Origin: Flavimaricola sp.
GTDB lineage: Bacteria > Pseudomonadota > Alphaproteobacteria > Rhodobacterales > Rhodobacteraceae
Direction of reading: 5' to 3'
Length of the DNA stretch: 43,756 bases
NCBI GenBank assembly: GCA_029255105.1
Contig: JAQWWH010000095.1
Location: 1-43,756, forward strand
Shown: piece by piece, positions 32,429-40,344 of the stretch
How the letters are laid out: every line of letters begins with the position of its first letter
Numbering within the stretch: position 1 is the first letter of the stretch
The notes under the pieces: generated by a model
The model's database searches: none
What the model was told of the DNA's origin: nothing
What the model saw: only the letters and a program-made list of their open reading frames with translations
Translations under genes and position numbers: made by a program

Positions 32429-33955
32429 ATGGAAAAGTTGCTTGGCCCCCGAATTATCCCGCTTTGGCTGTTGATCTTGTTGCAGGTCAGCATTTCGGCC
32501 TCGAGCCTTGTTGTCGAGATTGTCGCCGGGCGGATGATCGCCCCCTATGTGGGGATGAGCCTTTATACCTGGACGTCGATCATCGCGGTCGTTCTTGCCG
32601 GGTTTTCATTTGGACATTGGTGGGGCGGGCGGATCGCCGCGTTTGAGACCGGGCGTGCCTTGCGTATCACCGGCTGGACGATGATCGCCGCCGCTTGCAC
32701 GACTGCGGGGGCCACGCTTTTGTTGCGGGCGGTCGCGGGGCCGGTGCTTGCCAACGTCGTCAATCCCATCGCTGCCATCACCACCCTCAGCACACTGGCC
32801 TTCTTCCTGCCGTCGCTTTTTGCCGGGGTGCCTGCGCCAGTCCTGACGGTGGCCGCGATGCGGTCCAGCACCGCGTCCGAAAGGGCGCTTGGCGCAATGT
32901 TCGCAGCAGGTGCGGTCGGGGCGATTGCCGGAACCTTGCTGGCCGGGTTCCTTCTGGTGCCCTGGCTGGGGTCGATGGCGACCCTTCTGGTCATTGCGGC
33001 AAGCTACGTGGTCGCGGCGGCCCTGTGCTTTTGGCTTGGTCGTGCATCGCGGAACGACGCGGTGCTTTCTGCGTCGGGTATTGCCGTTGTCGGGCTTGTC
33101 AGCATTGTCACCTTTGGCCTGCCACCGGTGTGTGACCGGGAAAGCAGCTACTATTGCATCCGCACCGTGTCCGTTTCGGATGACCCCCTTGCGCCCGTGA
33201 ACCTGATGGTGGTTGATCATCTGGCCCATGGCATTAGCGGCCGGGATGAACCCCGTCTTATGTTTACGGAACACTCTGCCATGCTGGATGCCTTGCCCCG
33301 AATGCGGATGGGGCGGACGGATTTCACCTCCTACCACATCGGCGGGGGGTCCTATTCGGTGCCGCGTGTCTGGGCGGATTGGGGCATCGAGGGGATCACG
33401 ATCTCGGAGATTGATCCGCAGGTTACGGCTGTGGCTGCCGAACGGTTCTGGTTTGAGCCCGCCTCGGCCACTATTCTGCACGCCGATGCCCGGTTGGCCC
33501 TGCGCAACAGCACCGAACGGTTTGACGTCATTGTTGGGGACGCCTTTACCGATATCGCCGTGCCTGAGCATATGGTGACGCTCGAGTTCTTTGAACTGGT
33601 GTCGAGCCGGCTTGACGATGGCGGGGTCTTTGCGATGAACCTGCTCGACAATGTCGACAGGCTTGATGCGCTTGCCGCCGTTGTCTTGACGCTCAACCAA
33701 GTCTTTCCCAGCGTCGAGGTCTGGACTTCCGCCAGCCGCCCCCGACCTGGCGAGCGTCGAGTGTTCGTGCTTTTGGCCAGCGCAGAGGATAGCCCGGTCT
33801 CGGTGATTGAGGCCCGCGCGCCGGAGATGACCCGCTTTCAGGTGCTGGATCCAGGCTTTGTCGATGCCATTGTGCAGGAAAAGGCGCCTCGCATCCTCAC
33901 GGATGATCGGGCGCCTTTGACGTTCATCATGGGTCTGGACCGCGTGCTGGACTAG
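32429..33955 (+). CDS. Membrane-anchored spermidine synthase-like protein
   Basis: 508 residues from the ATG at 32429; the frame extends to 32351 but that part overlaps the preceding terminator. The N-terminal half (about 8-230) has seven or eight transmembrane helices, and residues about 270-480 are a Rossmann methyltransferase-like spermidine-synthase fold (SYHIGGGSYSVPRVWADWGIEGITISEIDPQV, FDVIVGDAFTDIAVPEHMVTLEFFELV, GVFAMNLLDN). RefSeq-type names are fused MFS/spermidine synthase. The usual aminopropyl-transfer residues are only partly recognisable, so activity on putrescine is doubtful. It may be a membrane transferase of unknown substrate. It is convergent with the bd oxidase operon. 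Confidence 0.8.
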   Translation: MEKLLGPRIIPLWLLILLQVSISASSLVVEIVAGRMIAPYVGMSLYTWTSIIAVVLAGFSFGHWWGGRIAAFETGRALRITGWTMIAAACTTAGATLLLRAVAGPVLANVVNPIAAITTLSTLAFFLPSLFAGVPAPVLTVAAMRSSTASERALGAMFAAGAVGAIAGTLLAGFLLVPWLGSMATLLVIAASYVVAAALCFWLGRASRNDAVLSASGIAVVGLVSIVTFGLPPVCDRESSYYCIRTVSVSDDPLAPVNLMVVDHLAHGISGRDEPRLMFTEHSAMLDALPRMRMGRTDFTSYHIGGGSYSVPRVWADWGIEGITISEIDPQVTAVAAERFWFEPASATILHADARLALRNSTERFDVIVGDAFTDIAVPEHMVTLEFFELVSSRLDDGGVFAMNLLDNVDRLDALAAVVLTLNQVFPSVEVWTSASRPRPGERRVFVLLASAEDSPVSVIEARAPEMTRFQVLDPGFVDAIVQEKAPRILTDDRAPLTFIMGLDRVLD

Positions 33956-33995
33956 GTCGTGCCCGAGAATCCGCGCCCGTCAGGCGGGGGGCAGG

Positions 33996-34019
33996 TTGGG
34001 CGACCCGAAAGTCGCCCAA
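33996..34019. terminator. Bidirectional terminator between convergent operons
   Basis: A perfect 9-bp stem TTGGGCGAC/GTCGCCCAA with loop CCGAAA, between the rightward spermidine-synthase-like stop (33955) and the leftward bd-oxidase small-subunit stop (34027). The A/T-ended stem can serve both strands; a long U-run is absent. Confidence 0.6.
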
Positions 34020-34026
34020 AGCGGGG

Positions 34027-34137
34027 TCAGACGTTGATCGCCAGACGGATCGCATAGGCCACAACGCCCAGGGCCAACACGCTTGCCAGCCAAAGAAAGG
34101 CGAACCAGCCGATCTTTTGCAGCGGTGAGTTTTGCAT
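34027..34137 (-). CDS. Small membrane subunit of bd oxidase (DUF2474/CioZ-like)
   Basis: 36 residues: MQNSPLQKIGWFAFLWLASV then LALGVVAYAIRLAINV, a single transmembrane helix with a short basic N-terminus, the typical DUF2474 form encoded after cyanide-insensitive bd oxidases. Its ATG overlaps the cydB stop (TGATG), so it is translationally coupled. Analogous small subunits (CydX, CioZ) stabilise the haem-containing complex. It is easy to miss in automated annotation because of its size. Confidence 0.85.
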   Translation of the reverse strand: MQNSPLQKIGWFAFLWLASVLALGVVAYAIRLAINV

Positions 34138-35138
34138 CAGTGATACCCCTCTTCGGGGTCGATCTTGCCGCGAAACACCCAATAGGCGTAGCCCGTATAG
34201 ATCAGGATCAGTGGCACCAGAACAACGGTGCCGACAAGGGCGAACAACAGGCTTTCGTCTGGTGCGGCGGCTGCCACGATGGTCAGGTTCGGCGGCACGA
34301 TATTGGGGTAAAAGCTGACCCCGATGCCGATAAAGCTGAGCACAAAAAGGCTCAGCGCTGCGAGGAAGGGTTGCCCGTCCTTGCCCGCGTTCAGACCCGA
34401 GAACAGGGTCCAGGCCGCGGCCGCGACGGCGCCGGGCATCAGCACGCTGAAGATGCTGCCCGGCAGATTGAACCAGCGGTGAAAATACTCTGGGTCCTGA
34501 AACGGGGTCAGGATACTGACGATCCCTATAAAGCCCAAAGTCCCGGCCCCCAGCCACCAAGCATAGTTCTGCATCTGGCGTTGCAGGCTGCCTTCGGTCT
34601 TGAGGATGATCCACGTCGCCCCCAGCAAGGCGTAGCCGATGACGACGGCAAAGCCTGTGAGGATGGAAAACACGCTTAGCCAGTCCCACCAGCCCCCGGC
34701 ATAGGCCCGGTCCGCCACCTCGATCCCCTGCACAAGTGCGCCAAGGGCGATGCCCTGCATGAAGGCCGCGACAAGTGATCCGCCAGCAAAAGCGACATCC
34801 CAGACCGGCTTCGAACGTTCGGTCCGCCAGCGGTATTCAAAGGCGACGCCCCGAAAGATCAGCGCCAGCAGCATCAATATGATCGGCATGTAGAGGGCCG
34901 GCATGATGACGGCGTAGGCCAGTGGAAAAACGGCAAAGAGGCCGCCGCCGCCCAGCACGAGCCAGGTTTCGTTCCCGTCCCAGATGGGCGCGACCGAATT
35001 CATCATCGTGGCCCGGTCCCGTTCGCCTTTGGCAAAGGGGAACAGGATGCCGACACCTAGGTCAAAGCCGTCAAGGATGACATAGGTCAGGACGGCAAAG
35101 GCGATGATCCCGGCCCAGATAAAGGATAGTTCAAACAT
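34137..35138 (-). CDS. cydB: Cytochrome bd-type quinol oxidase subunit II
   Basis: 333 residues, about nine transmembrane helices. CydB signature elements are visible: LSFIWAGIIAFAVLTYVILDGFDLGVGIL at the N-terminus, NSVAPIWDGNETWLVLGGGGLFAVFP, IFRGVAFEYRWR, and the C-terminal YTGYAYWVFRGKIDPEEGYH. It partners CydA in the inner membrane to reduce oxygen with quinol. The length (E. coli CydB is 379) and the small following subunit fit the cyanide-insensitive branch. It lies 10 bp downstream of cydA. Confidence 0.95.
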   Translation of the reverse strand: MFELSFIWAGIIAFAVLTYVILDGFDLGVGILFPFAKGERDRATMMNSVAPIWDGNETWLVLGGGGLFAVFPLAYAVIMPALYMPIILMLLALIFRGVAFEYRWRTERSKPVWDVAFAGGSLVAAFMQGIALGALVQGIEVADRAYAGGWWDWLSVFSILTGFAVVIGYALLGATWIILKTEGSLQRQMQNYAWWLGAGTLGFIGIVSILTPFQDPEYFHRWFNLPGSIFSVLMPGAVAAAAWTLFSGLNAGKDGQPFLAALSLFVLSFIGIGVSFYPNIVPPNLTIVAAAAPDESLLFALVGTVVLVPLILIYTGYAYWVFRGKIDPEEGYH

Positions 35139-35148
35139 CTTGAGGCTC

Positions 35149-36558
35149 CTATTCGCCAGGGATTGCTGTGGGGTCGGCCTGCATTATTGGGGTGATCCCG
35201 GCGGTCCGGATCGGCCCGTCCTTGAGGCCAAGGTGCGGGGTTGCAGGCGGCTTGTTCATCATGCGCAAGAGGTAGAATGTCCCTGCGCCAAAGATGAAAA
35301 AGTAGACCACGACAAAGGCCATCAATGACGCAGCGACGGCCGGGGCGGCGACGGGGGCAAGGCTGTCCCCGGTGCGCAGCAGGCCGTAGACGGTAAAGGG
35401 CTGCCGCCCAACTTCGGTCGTGATCCATCCAGCCAGCACGGCGACAAAGCCCATTGGCCCCATCGCGATGGCCGCACGTTGCAGCCAGCGGTCGTCATAC
35501 AGCTGACCCTTGAGGCGGCGCCAGATGCTCCACCCGCCAAGCCCCAGCATGGCAAAGCCAAGGCCGACCATCACCCGAAAGCTCCAGAACAGGATCGCCA
35601 CAGGCGGTTCGTCCTCATCGGGCACGGTGTCCAGCCCGTCCAGCGGCGCGTTCCATTCGTGTTTCAGGATAAGGCTGGACAGGTTGGGGATCTCGACCGC
35701 GTAGTCGATCCGCTTTTCTTCCGGATTGGGGATGCCGAACAGGATCAGCGGGGCGCCGTCGGGGTGGCTCTCGTAGTGTCCTTCCATTGCCATGATCTTG
35801 ACGGGCTGATGCTCGAGCGTGTTGATCCCATGCGCGTCGCCGGCAAGGATCTGCAGAGGCGCGACCACGATCAGCATCCACATCGCCATCGAGAACATGC
35901 GGCGCGCTGGGGCATCCTCGCGGTTGCGCAAAAGGTGCAGGCCGCCCACACCACCGACGACAAGGGCGGTCGTCAGATAGGCCGCCAACACCATGTGCAC
36001 GAGCCGGTAGGGGAAGGAGGGGTTGAAAATGATCTGCCACCAGTCCTGAGGGACGAACTGGCCAAGGTCGTTAACCCCGTATCCGGCAGGCGTCTGCATC
36101 CAGGAGTTCACGGCAAGGATCCAGGTGGCGGACATCAAGGTGCCAAAGGCCACCATCGCGGTGGCGAACATATGCAGCCTGTCGCCCACCCGTTCGCGCC
36201 CGAACAGCATGATCCCGAGAAAGCCTGCCTCAAGAAAGAAGGCCGACAGGACCTCGTAGGCCATAAGCGGGCCAAGAACCGGGCCGGTCTTGTCTGCAAA
36301 CACCGACCAGTTGGTGCCAAACTGATAGGACATCACGATGCCCGACACGACGCCCATGCCAAAGGCCACGGCAAAGATCTTTTTCCAATAGTTGAACAGG
36401 GTCAGGTAGGTTTGGTCCCGCGTCCGCAGCCAGAGCCCGTTCAGAACGGCAAGGTAACTTGCCAATCCGATCGAGAAGGCCGGAAAGATAATGTGAAAGG
36501 ACACTGTGAATGCGAACTGCATCCGGGCCAGTGTCTCTGCGGTCAGGCTGTCGAACAT
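35149..36558 (-). CDS. cydA: Cytochrome bd-type quinol oxidase subunit I, CIO type
   Basis: 469 residues from the ATG at 36558; E. coli CydA has 522. The haem ligand region SFHIIFPAFSIGLASYLAVL, the b558 His in FPYRLVHMVLAAYLTT and the Q-loop region with EVGRQPFTVYGLLRT are visible. The Q-loop is short, which places it with cyanide-insensitive (CIO) oxidases, relevant next to sulfide oxidation genes because H2S inhibits haem-copper oxidases. The usual GRQPW Trp is Phe here. It lies 61 bp downstream of an EF-hand protein gene in the same direction. Confidence 0.94.
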   Translation of the reverse strand: MFDSLTAETLARMQFAFTVSFHIIFPAFSIGLASYLAVLNGLWLRTRDQTYLTLFNYWKKIFAVAFGMGVVSGIVMSYQFGTNWSVFADKTGPVLGPLMAYEVLSAFFLEAGFLGIMLFGRERVGDRLHMFATAMVAFGTLMSATWILAVNSWMQTPAGYGVNDLGQFVPQDWWQIIFNPSFPYRLVHMVLAAYLTTALVVGGVGGLHLLRNREDAPARRMFSMAMWMLIVVAPLQILAGDAHGINTLEHQPVKIMAMEGHYESHPDGAPLILFGIPNPEEKRIDYAVEIPNLSSLILKHEWNAPLDGLDTVPDEDEPPVAILFWSFRVMVGLGFAMLGLGGWSIWRRLKGQLYDDRWLQRAAIAMGPMGFVAVLAGWITTEVGRQPFTVYGLLRTGDSLAPVAAPAVAASLMAFVVVYFFIFGAGTFYLLRMMNKPPATPHLGLKDGPIRTAGITPIMQADPTAIPGE

Positions 36559-36619
36559 CGTGTTGCCTCGAATGTTTGTGGGCACCCCGGGTCGGGACCA
36601 AGGGCGCCGCCAAATGTGA

Positions 36620-37057
36620 CTAGTTACCCTGCGGTCCGAAGTCGGCCGTGTTCACCACGCCGTCGCCGTTCCGGTCGACCATAGCGATCCAGTCGCCAGT
36701 ATGGGCCGGGAATTCTTCTTTTGAGACGACACCATCTGCATCGGTGTCGTTGAACGCCAGGGTCAGCCCTTCTTGCAGGCGCTGTCCACCCTGACCGTGG
36801 CCGCCACCGTTGTTCTCCATGTCCGCGGCGCGGGTCTCGTCGAAATAGCCATACTCAACCGCATCGAGCGTCCCGTTCTGGTCATTGTCGAACATGTCGA
36901 AAACCATCTCGCGCCGCTCCACAGCCTCGGTCAGGGTGACAGAACCGTCCTCGTCCAGATCCCAATTGGTGATGAAGTGTTCGCCCGGAGCCCCTTGGGC
37001 TAAGGCGGCAAGCGGGGCGAGAACGGCGAAGGCCGCAACGAGGGTCAGCTTGGTCAT
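36620..37057 (-). CDS. Secreted EF-hand calcium-binding protein
   Basis: 145 residues from the ATG at 37057 (an upstream frame to 37168 runs through the divergent promoter). A signal peptide (MTKLTLVAAFAVLAPLAALA) precedes four EF-hand loops: 33-44 (DLDEDGSVTLTE), 57-68 (DNDQNGTLDAVE), 104-115 (DTDADGVVSKEE) and 128-139 (DRNGDGVVNTAD, ending in Asp instead of Glu). A Gly/His-rich linker (83-92) splits the pairs. It is probably a periplasmic calcium-responsive protein. It is first in a likely operon with cydAB and divergent from an Rrf2-family regulator. Its role with the oxidase is unknown. Confidence 0.88.
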   Translation of the reverse strand: MTKLTLVAAFAVLAPLAALAQGAPGEHFITNWDLDEDGSVTLTEAVERREMVFDMFDNDQNGTLDAVEYGYFDETRAADMENNGGGHGQGGQRLQEGLTLAFNDTDADGVVSKEEFPAHTGDWIAMVDRNGDGVVNTADFGPQGN

Positions 37058-37166
37058 GGTGTATATCCTATATCTGAAATACTGGTTTGTGACGATCAGG
37101 TAGCGCGGGAGGTTTACAAAAGCAATACTTTGAATATAACTTTGCGCTGCGACAACAGGATGCACC

Positions 37167-37631
37167 ATGAAACTGACCAGCTATACCAACTATGCGCTGC
37201 GCTCTTTACAGCTTGCCGCGCTCAAGTCGCCCGATCTGGTACGCGTCGATGACGTGGCCCAGATCCACAAACTGTCTCGCCCGCACATCACCAAGATCGT
37301 GCACGAGCTTGGCCGTGCCGGGTATCTTGAGACTGTGCGGGGACGGGGCGGTGGCTTTCGCCTGGCCCGCCCGTCAAAGGAGATCAAGGTGGGCGATGTC
37401 GTGCGCCTGACCGAAGGTCCATTGGACCTTGTCGAATGCTTCAACCCCGAACGGAACACCTGTCCTCTCATGGGGATCTGTATCCTGTCGCGAAAGATGC
37501 AGGAGGCGACAGCGGCCTTTATGGCCGTGCTCGATGATCTGACGATTGCCGATATCGCAGCCAATCGCGGCCAGTTGATGGACCGGATTGCCCCATTGGA
37601 ACTGCCAAGTCAGGAGACACCGGCCCGATGA
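37167..37631 (+). CDS. Rrf2-family regulator, probable Fe-S sensor (NsrR/IscR-like)
   Basis: 154 residues. N-terminal winged helix MKLTSYTNYALRSLQLAAL, VDDVAQIHKLSRPHITKIVHELGRAGYLETVRGRGGGFRLARP is typical Rrf2. Three Cys (Cys91, Cys99, Cys105; spacing C-x7-C-x5-C) fit a [4Fe-4S] or [2Fe-2S] ligand set as in NsrR/RirA-type proteins. It could sense NO, iron or redox state. It is divergent from the EF-hand/cyd operon and its 3' end overlaps the Crp/Fnr start by 4 nt (ATGA), so the two regulators are co-expressed. The target site is not identified. Confidence 0.88.
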   Translation: MKLTSYTNYALRSLQLAALKSPDLVRVDDVAQIHKLSRPHITKIVHELGRAGYLETVRGRGGGFRLARPSKEIKVGDVVRLTEGPLDLVECFNPERNTCPLMGICILSRKMQEATAAFMAVLDDLTIADIAANRGQLMDRIAPLELPSQETPAR

Positions 37632-38299
37632 CCGGCACAGAAGACTGGATTGAACGTTTCCCCGGGCTGTCGCGCCTCGAGTCGCCGATCAAGGCGCTCT
37701 TGATGGCGCGTAGCGTGCTGATCGACGTGCCGAAGGGGACGACAATCTTTGGCCCCGGAAACTCGCCCGAGAACATGCTTTTCCTGCTGGAAGGGACGGT
37801 CAAGGTGCAGCAAGTGTCCGAGACCGGGCACGAAATCGTGCTGTATCGCATCCAGGCCGGGCAAAGCTGTGTTTTGACGACGGCCTGTTTGCTGGCCTAC
37901 GAAGACTATTCGGCTGAAGGGATCGCCGAAACCGACGTTCAGGCCGCCGCCGTGCCGCGCGATGTCTTCGACGACCTTGTCGCGCAATCCAAATCCTTTC
38001 GGAACTTCGTCTTTGCCGCCTTTTCCAAGCGGATCACCGACTTGTTCCTCATGATCGATGAGGTGGCGTTCCAACGACTGGATGTCCGGCTTGCCGATAA
38101 GCTGATCCATCTGGCCGACGCCGATGACGTGGTGGCCACCACCCATCAACAGCTCTCGGTTGAATTGGGGACAGCCCGCGAAGTTGTGTCTCGGCAGTTG
38201 CAAGAATTTCAGCGTCGCGGCTGGATCGAACAATCCCGGGGCAGGGTGCGTCTGTTGGACCGCGACCGGTTAGGACAGTTGGCCGAGCATAGTGAATGA
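37628..38299 (+). CDS. Crp/Fnr-family regulator
   Basis: 223 residues. Residues about 25-135 form a cyclic-nucleotide-binding-type beta barrel (KGTTIFGPGNSPENMLFLLEGTVKVQQVSETGHEIVLYRIQAGQSC), residues about 140-165 the dimer helix, and 170-215 a winged helix (HQQLSVELGTAREVVSRQLQEFQRRGWIEQSRGRVRLLD) with the Thr-Arg-Glu-Val-Ser-Arg recognition helix of the family. The N-terminus lacks the Fnr Cys cluster. Cys81 and Cys87 are present but not in a cluster pattern. It may sense sulfide, NO or redox state through an unknown ligand. It is coupled to the Rrf2 gene; a 15-bp dyad lies 14 nt after its stop. Confidence 0.88.
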   Translation: MTGTEDWIERFPGLSRLESPIKALLMARSVLIDVPKGTTIFGPGNSPENMLFLLEGTVKVQQVSETGHEIVLYRIQAGQSCVLTTACLLAYEDYSAEGIAETDVQAAAVPRDVFDDLVAQSKSFRNFVFAAFSKRITDLFLMIDEVAFQRLDVRLADKLIHLADADDVVATTHQQLSVELGTAREVVSRQLQEFQRRGWIEQSRGRVRLLDRDRLGQLAEHSE

Positions 38300-38614
38300 A
38301 TGATTTTCGACTTGGTGACATTGTCACCGAACTGCGCGCAGCAAAGAGCTATGTGGCATATAACTTTTCACCGGGGCGGCGGAATCACAGGAACCTTTTG
38401 TCGCGACGATCTTGGCAAAGGGCCATGTTTCGAGGCTCATTGCAGTCGATCCTGATCTTCCCCCGACCCAAGGACGCACTCTCTATCAAGGCCCAAGCGG
38501 CCCAAACGAAGCTTACCACATCAGGCCCCTCAAGAGGCCGCCACACTTCTTAAACGGTCGGGACGCCCCCGCCAAAACCATAATTGCAATATTCCGATCC
38601 GGGAGAGAGAGATC
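38300..38614. other. Intergenic region upstream of the DUF442-SQR gene
   Basis: 315 bp. It contains the 15-bp dyad at 38314-38328 and, close to the next start, ATTGCAAT (38583-38590) followed by the ribosome binding site GGGAGAGAGA. A short frame beginning at the crp/fnr stop has no recognisable product and is not called. Confidence 0.4.
38314..38328. promoter_or_regulatory. Operator-like dyad after the crp/fnr gene
   Basis: Perfect inverted repeat GGTGACA-T-TGTCACC, 7-bp arms and one central base. It lies between the Crp/Fnr gene and the DUF442-SQR gene. It does not look like a terminator, because the loop is one base, and is a candidate binding site for a dimeric regulator of the sulfur genes. 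Confidence 0.5.
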
Positions 38615-40288
38615 ATGGACATCAAGACACTTACCGCCAGCCTATCCGTCAGCGAACAGATCGTCGCGGCGGATGTGCAGGCCATCAAGGACGCAGGGTT
38701 CCGCGCCATCATCTGCAATCGACCCGATGGTGAGGGGGCAGACCAACCAACATTCGAAGAGATTGCAACCGCCGCAAAGGCTGCGGGCCTTGAGGCCGCC
38801 TATCTGCCGATCGTCTCGGGCAAGGTGACCGATGAAGATGCCGCGGCCTTTGCCAAGACCCTGACCGAGCTGCCCGGCCCCGTGCTGGCCTACTGCCGGA
38901 CCGGCACCCGGTCTGCCACCCTCTGGTCATTGGCCCAGGCCGATCAGCGCAGCGTTGCTGACATCCTCGCGGCAACCAAGGCGGCGGGCTATGACATGGG
39001 TGGCGTGGTGCGCCGGATCGTCAATGGCGGCAAGACCCCGACAGACACCGGCGATGCCAGCTATGAGGTCGTGATCGTCGGCGCAGGCGCGGGTGGCATT
39101 GCCGCTGCCGCTAGCCTCAAGGCGCGCAAACCCGGGCTTGAGATCGCGATCATCGATCCGGCCGACATCCACTACTACCAGCCCGGCTGGACCATGGTGG
39201 GCGGTGGCATCTTTGAACCCGAGCAGACATCCCGGACGATGGGGTCGTTGATCCCCAAGGGCGTCCATTGGATTAAGTCCGCCGTCGCCGCGTTCGAGCC
39301 GCAGAACAATGCCGTCATCCTCGATGGCTGCCGGGTGGTGAAGTACAAGCGTATGATCGTTTCTCCCGGCCTCAAACTCGACTGGAACAGGGTCGAAGGT
39401 CTGGTTGAGACGCTGGGCCAGAACGGCGTCACCTCGAACTATCGCTACGATCTTGCGCCCTATACCTGGAAACTGGTGCAGGGCATGAAAGCGGGCAGGG
39501 CGATCTTTACCCAGCCGCCGATGCCCATCAAATGCGCAGGCGCGCCGCAAAAGGCGATGTATTTGTCGGGGGATGCCTGGTTCCGGCGCGGTGTCCTCAA
39601 GGACGTCGACATCCAGTTTAACAACGCCGGCGGCGTCCTTTTTGGCGTCAAGGATTATGTCCCGGCGCTGATGGAATACATCAAGAAGTACGACGCAACG
39701 CTCAACTTCTTTCACAACCTTGTCGCGGTGGATGGCCATGCCAAAAAGGCCTGGTTCGACGTGTCCAAGCCCGACACCCCGGTGGAGCGTGTGGAGATGG
39801 AGTTCGACATGATGCACGTCTGCCCTCCGCAGACGGCACCCGACTTTATCCGTGTGTCCCCGCTGGCTGATGCCGCGGGCTGGATCGACGTGGATCAGGC
39901 GACCCTGCGCCACAAGACCTATGACAACATCTGGTCGCTTGGCGACGTGATGAATGCCCCCAATGCCAAGACAGCCGCCGCCGCCCGCATGCAGGCCCCC
40001 GTCGTGGCCGAGAACCTTCTGGCCGATATGCGCGGCGGATCGCCCGTGGCGCAGTATAACGGCTATGGCTCGTGCCCTCTCACGGTGGAGCGCGGAAAGA
40101 TCGTCCTGGCCGAGTTCGGCTATGGTGGATCGATGCTGCCCAGCTTTCCCAAAGCGATCATCGACGGCACCAAGCCAAGCCGCGCTGCCTGGTTCCTCAA
40201 GGAAAAGATGCTGCCGCCGATCTATTGGCAAGGCATGCTCAAAGGCCGCGAATGGATGGCCAAGCCCGAAAAAATCGTCGCCAAATAG
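38615..40288 (+). CDS. DUF442 persulfide-transferase domain fused to SQR-type flavoprotein
   Basis: 557 residues. Residues 1-110 are the DUF442/BLH-type phosphatase-like domain with active-site loop YCRTGTRS (Cys94). Residues 150-557 are a type II sulfide:quinone oxidoreductase with FAD-binding VVIVGAGAGGIAAAASL, HYYQPGWTMVGGG and IKCAGAPQKAMYLSGD (Cys307, equivalent to Cys201 of human SQOR). The second human catalytic Cys (GDC) is Val445 here (GDVMNAPNAKTAAAA), while Cys403 in HVCPPQTAP could take its part. It would oxidise H2S, reduce quinone and hand sulfane sulfur to the fused domain. The C-terminus (GMLKGREWMAKPEK) may be a membrane-surface helix. Confidence 0.9.
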   Translation: MDIKTLTASLSVSEQIVAADVQAIKDAGFRAIICNRPDGEGADQPTFEEIATAAKAAGLEAAYLPIVSGKVTDEDAAAFAKTLTELPGPVLAYCRTGTRSATLWSLAQADQRSVADILAATKAAGYDMGGVVRRIVNGGKTPTDTGDASYEVVIVGAGAGGIAAAASLKARKPGLEIAIIDPADIHYYQPGWTMVGGGIFEPEQTSRTMGSLIPKGVHWIKSAVAAFEPQNNAVILDGCRVVKYKRMIVSPGLKLDWNRVEGLVETLGQNGVTSNYRYDLAPYTWKLVQGMKAGRAIFTQPPMPIKCAGAPQKAMYLSGDAWFRRGVLKDVDIQFNNAGGVLFGVKDYVPALMEYIKKYDATLNFFHNLVAVDGHAKKAWFDVSKPDTPVERVEMEFDMMHVCPPQTAPDFIRVSPLADAAGWIDVDQATLRHKTYDNIWSLGDVMNAPNAKTAAAARMQAPVVAENLLADMRGGSPVAQYNGYGSCPLTVERGKIVLAEFGYGGSMLPSFPKAIIDGTKPSRAAWFLKEKMLPPIYWQGMLKGREWMAKPEKIVAK

Positions 40289-40297
40289 GCCGAATTT

Positions 40298-40324
40298 GCG
40301 CCCCCCGTTGCTGACGGGGGGCGC
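40298..40324 (+). terminator. Hairpin between SQR and SulP genes
   Basis: Stem GCGCCCCCC/GGGGGGCGC, extended by GT/AC to 11 bp, loop TTGCTGA-like. It is 9 bp after the SQR stop. No U-run follows (CCCAATTTC), so it could be a partial terminator or mRNA-stabilising element tuning SulP expression. Confidence 0.5.
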
Positions 40325-40344
40325 CCCAATTTCACGAGTACAAG

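Noticed and set aside
37098..37150. CAAA-N8-TTTG repeat in the cyd/Rrf2 divergent promoter as an Rrf2 operator
   Set aside because: Only 4-bp arms in an A/T-rich stretch; not distinguishable from chance.
38296..38553. 85-codon plus-strand frame overlapping the Crp/Fnr stop
   Set aside because: Although it overlaps the previous stop, the composition is Arg/Ser-rich and low in structure, and the frame runs across the operator-like dyad and promoter region.
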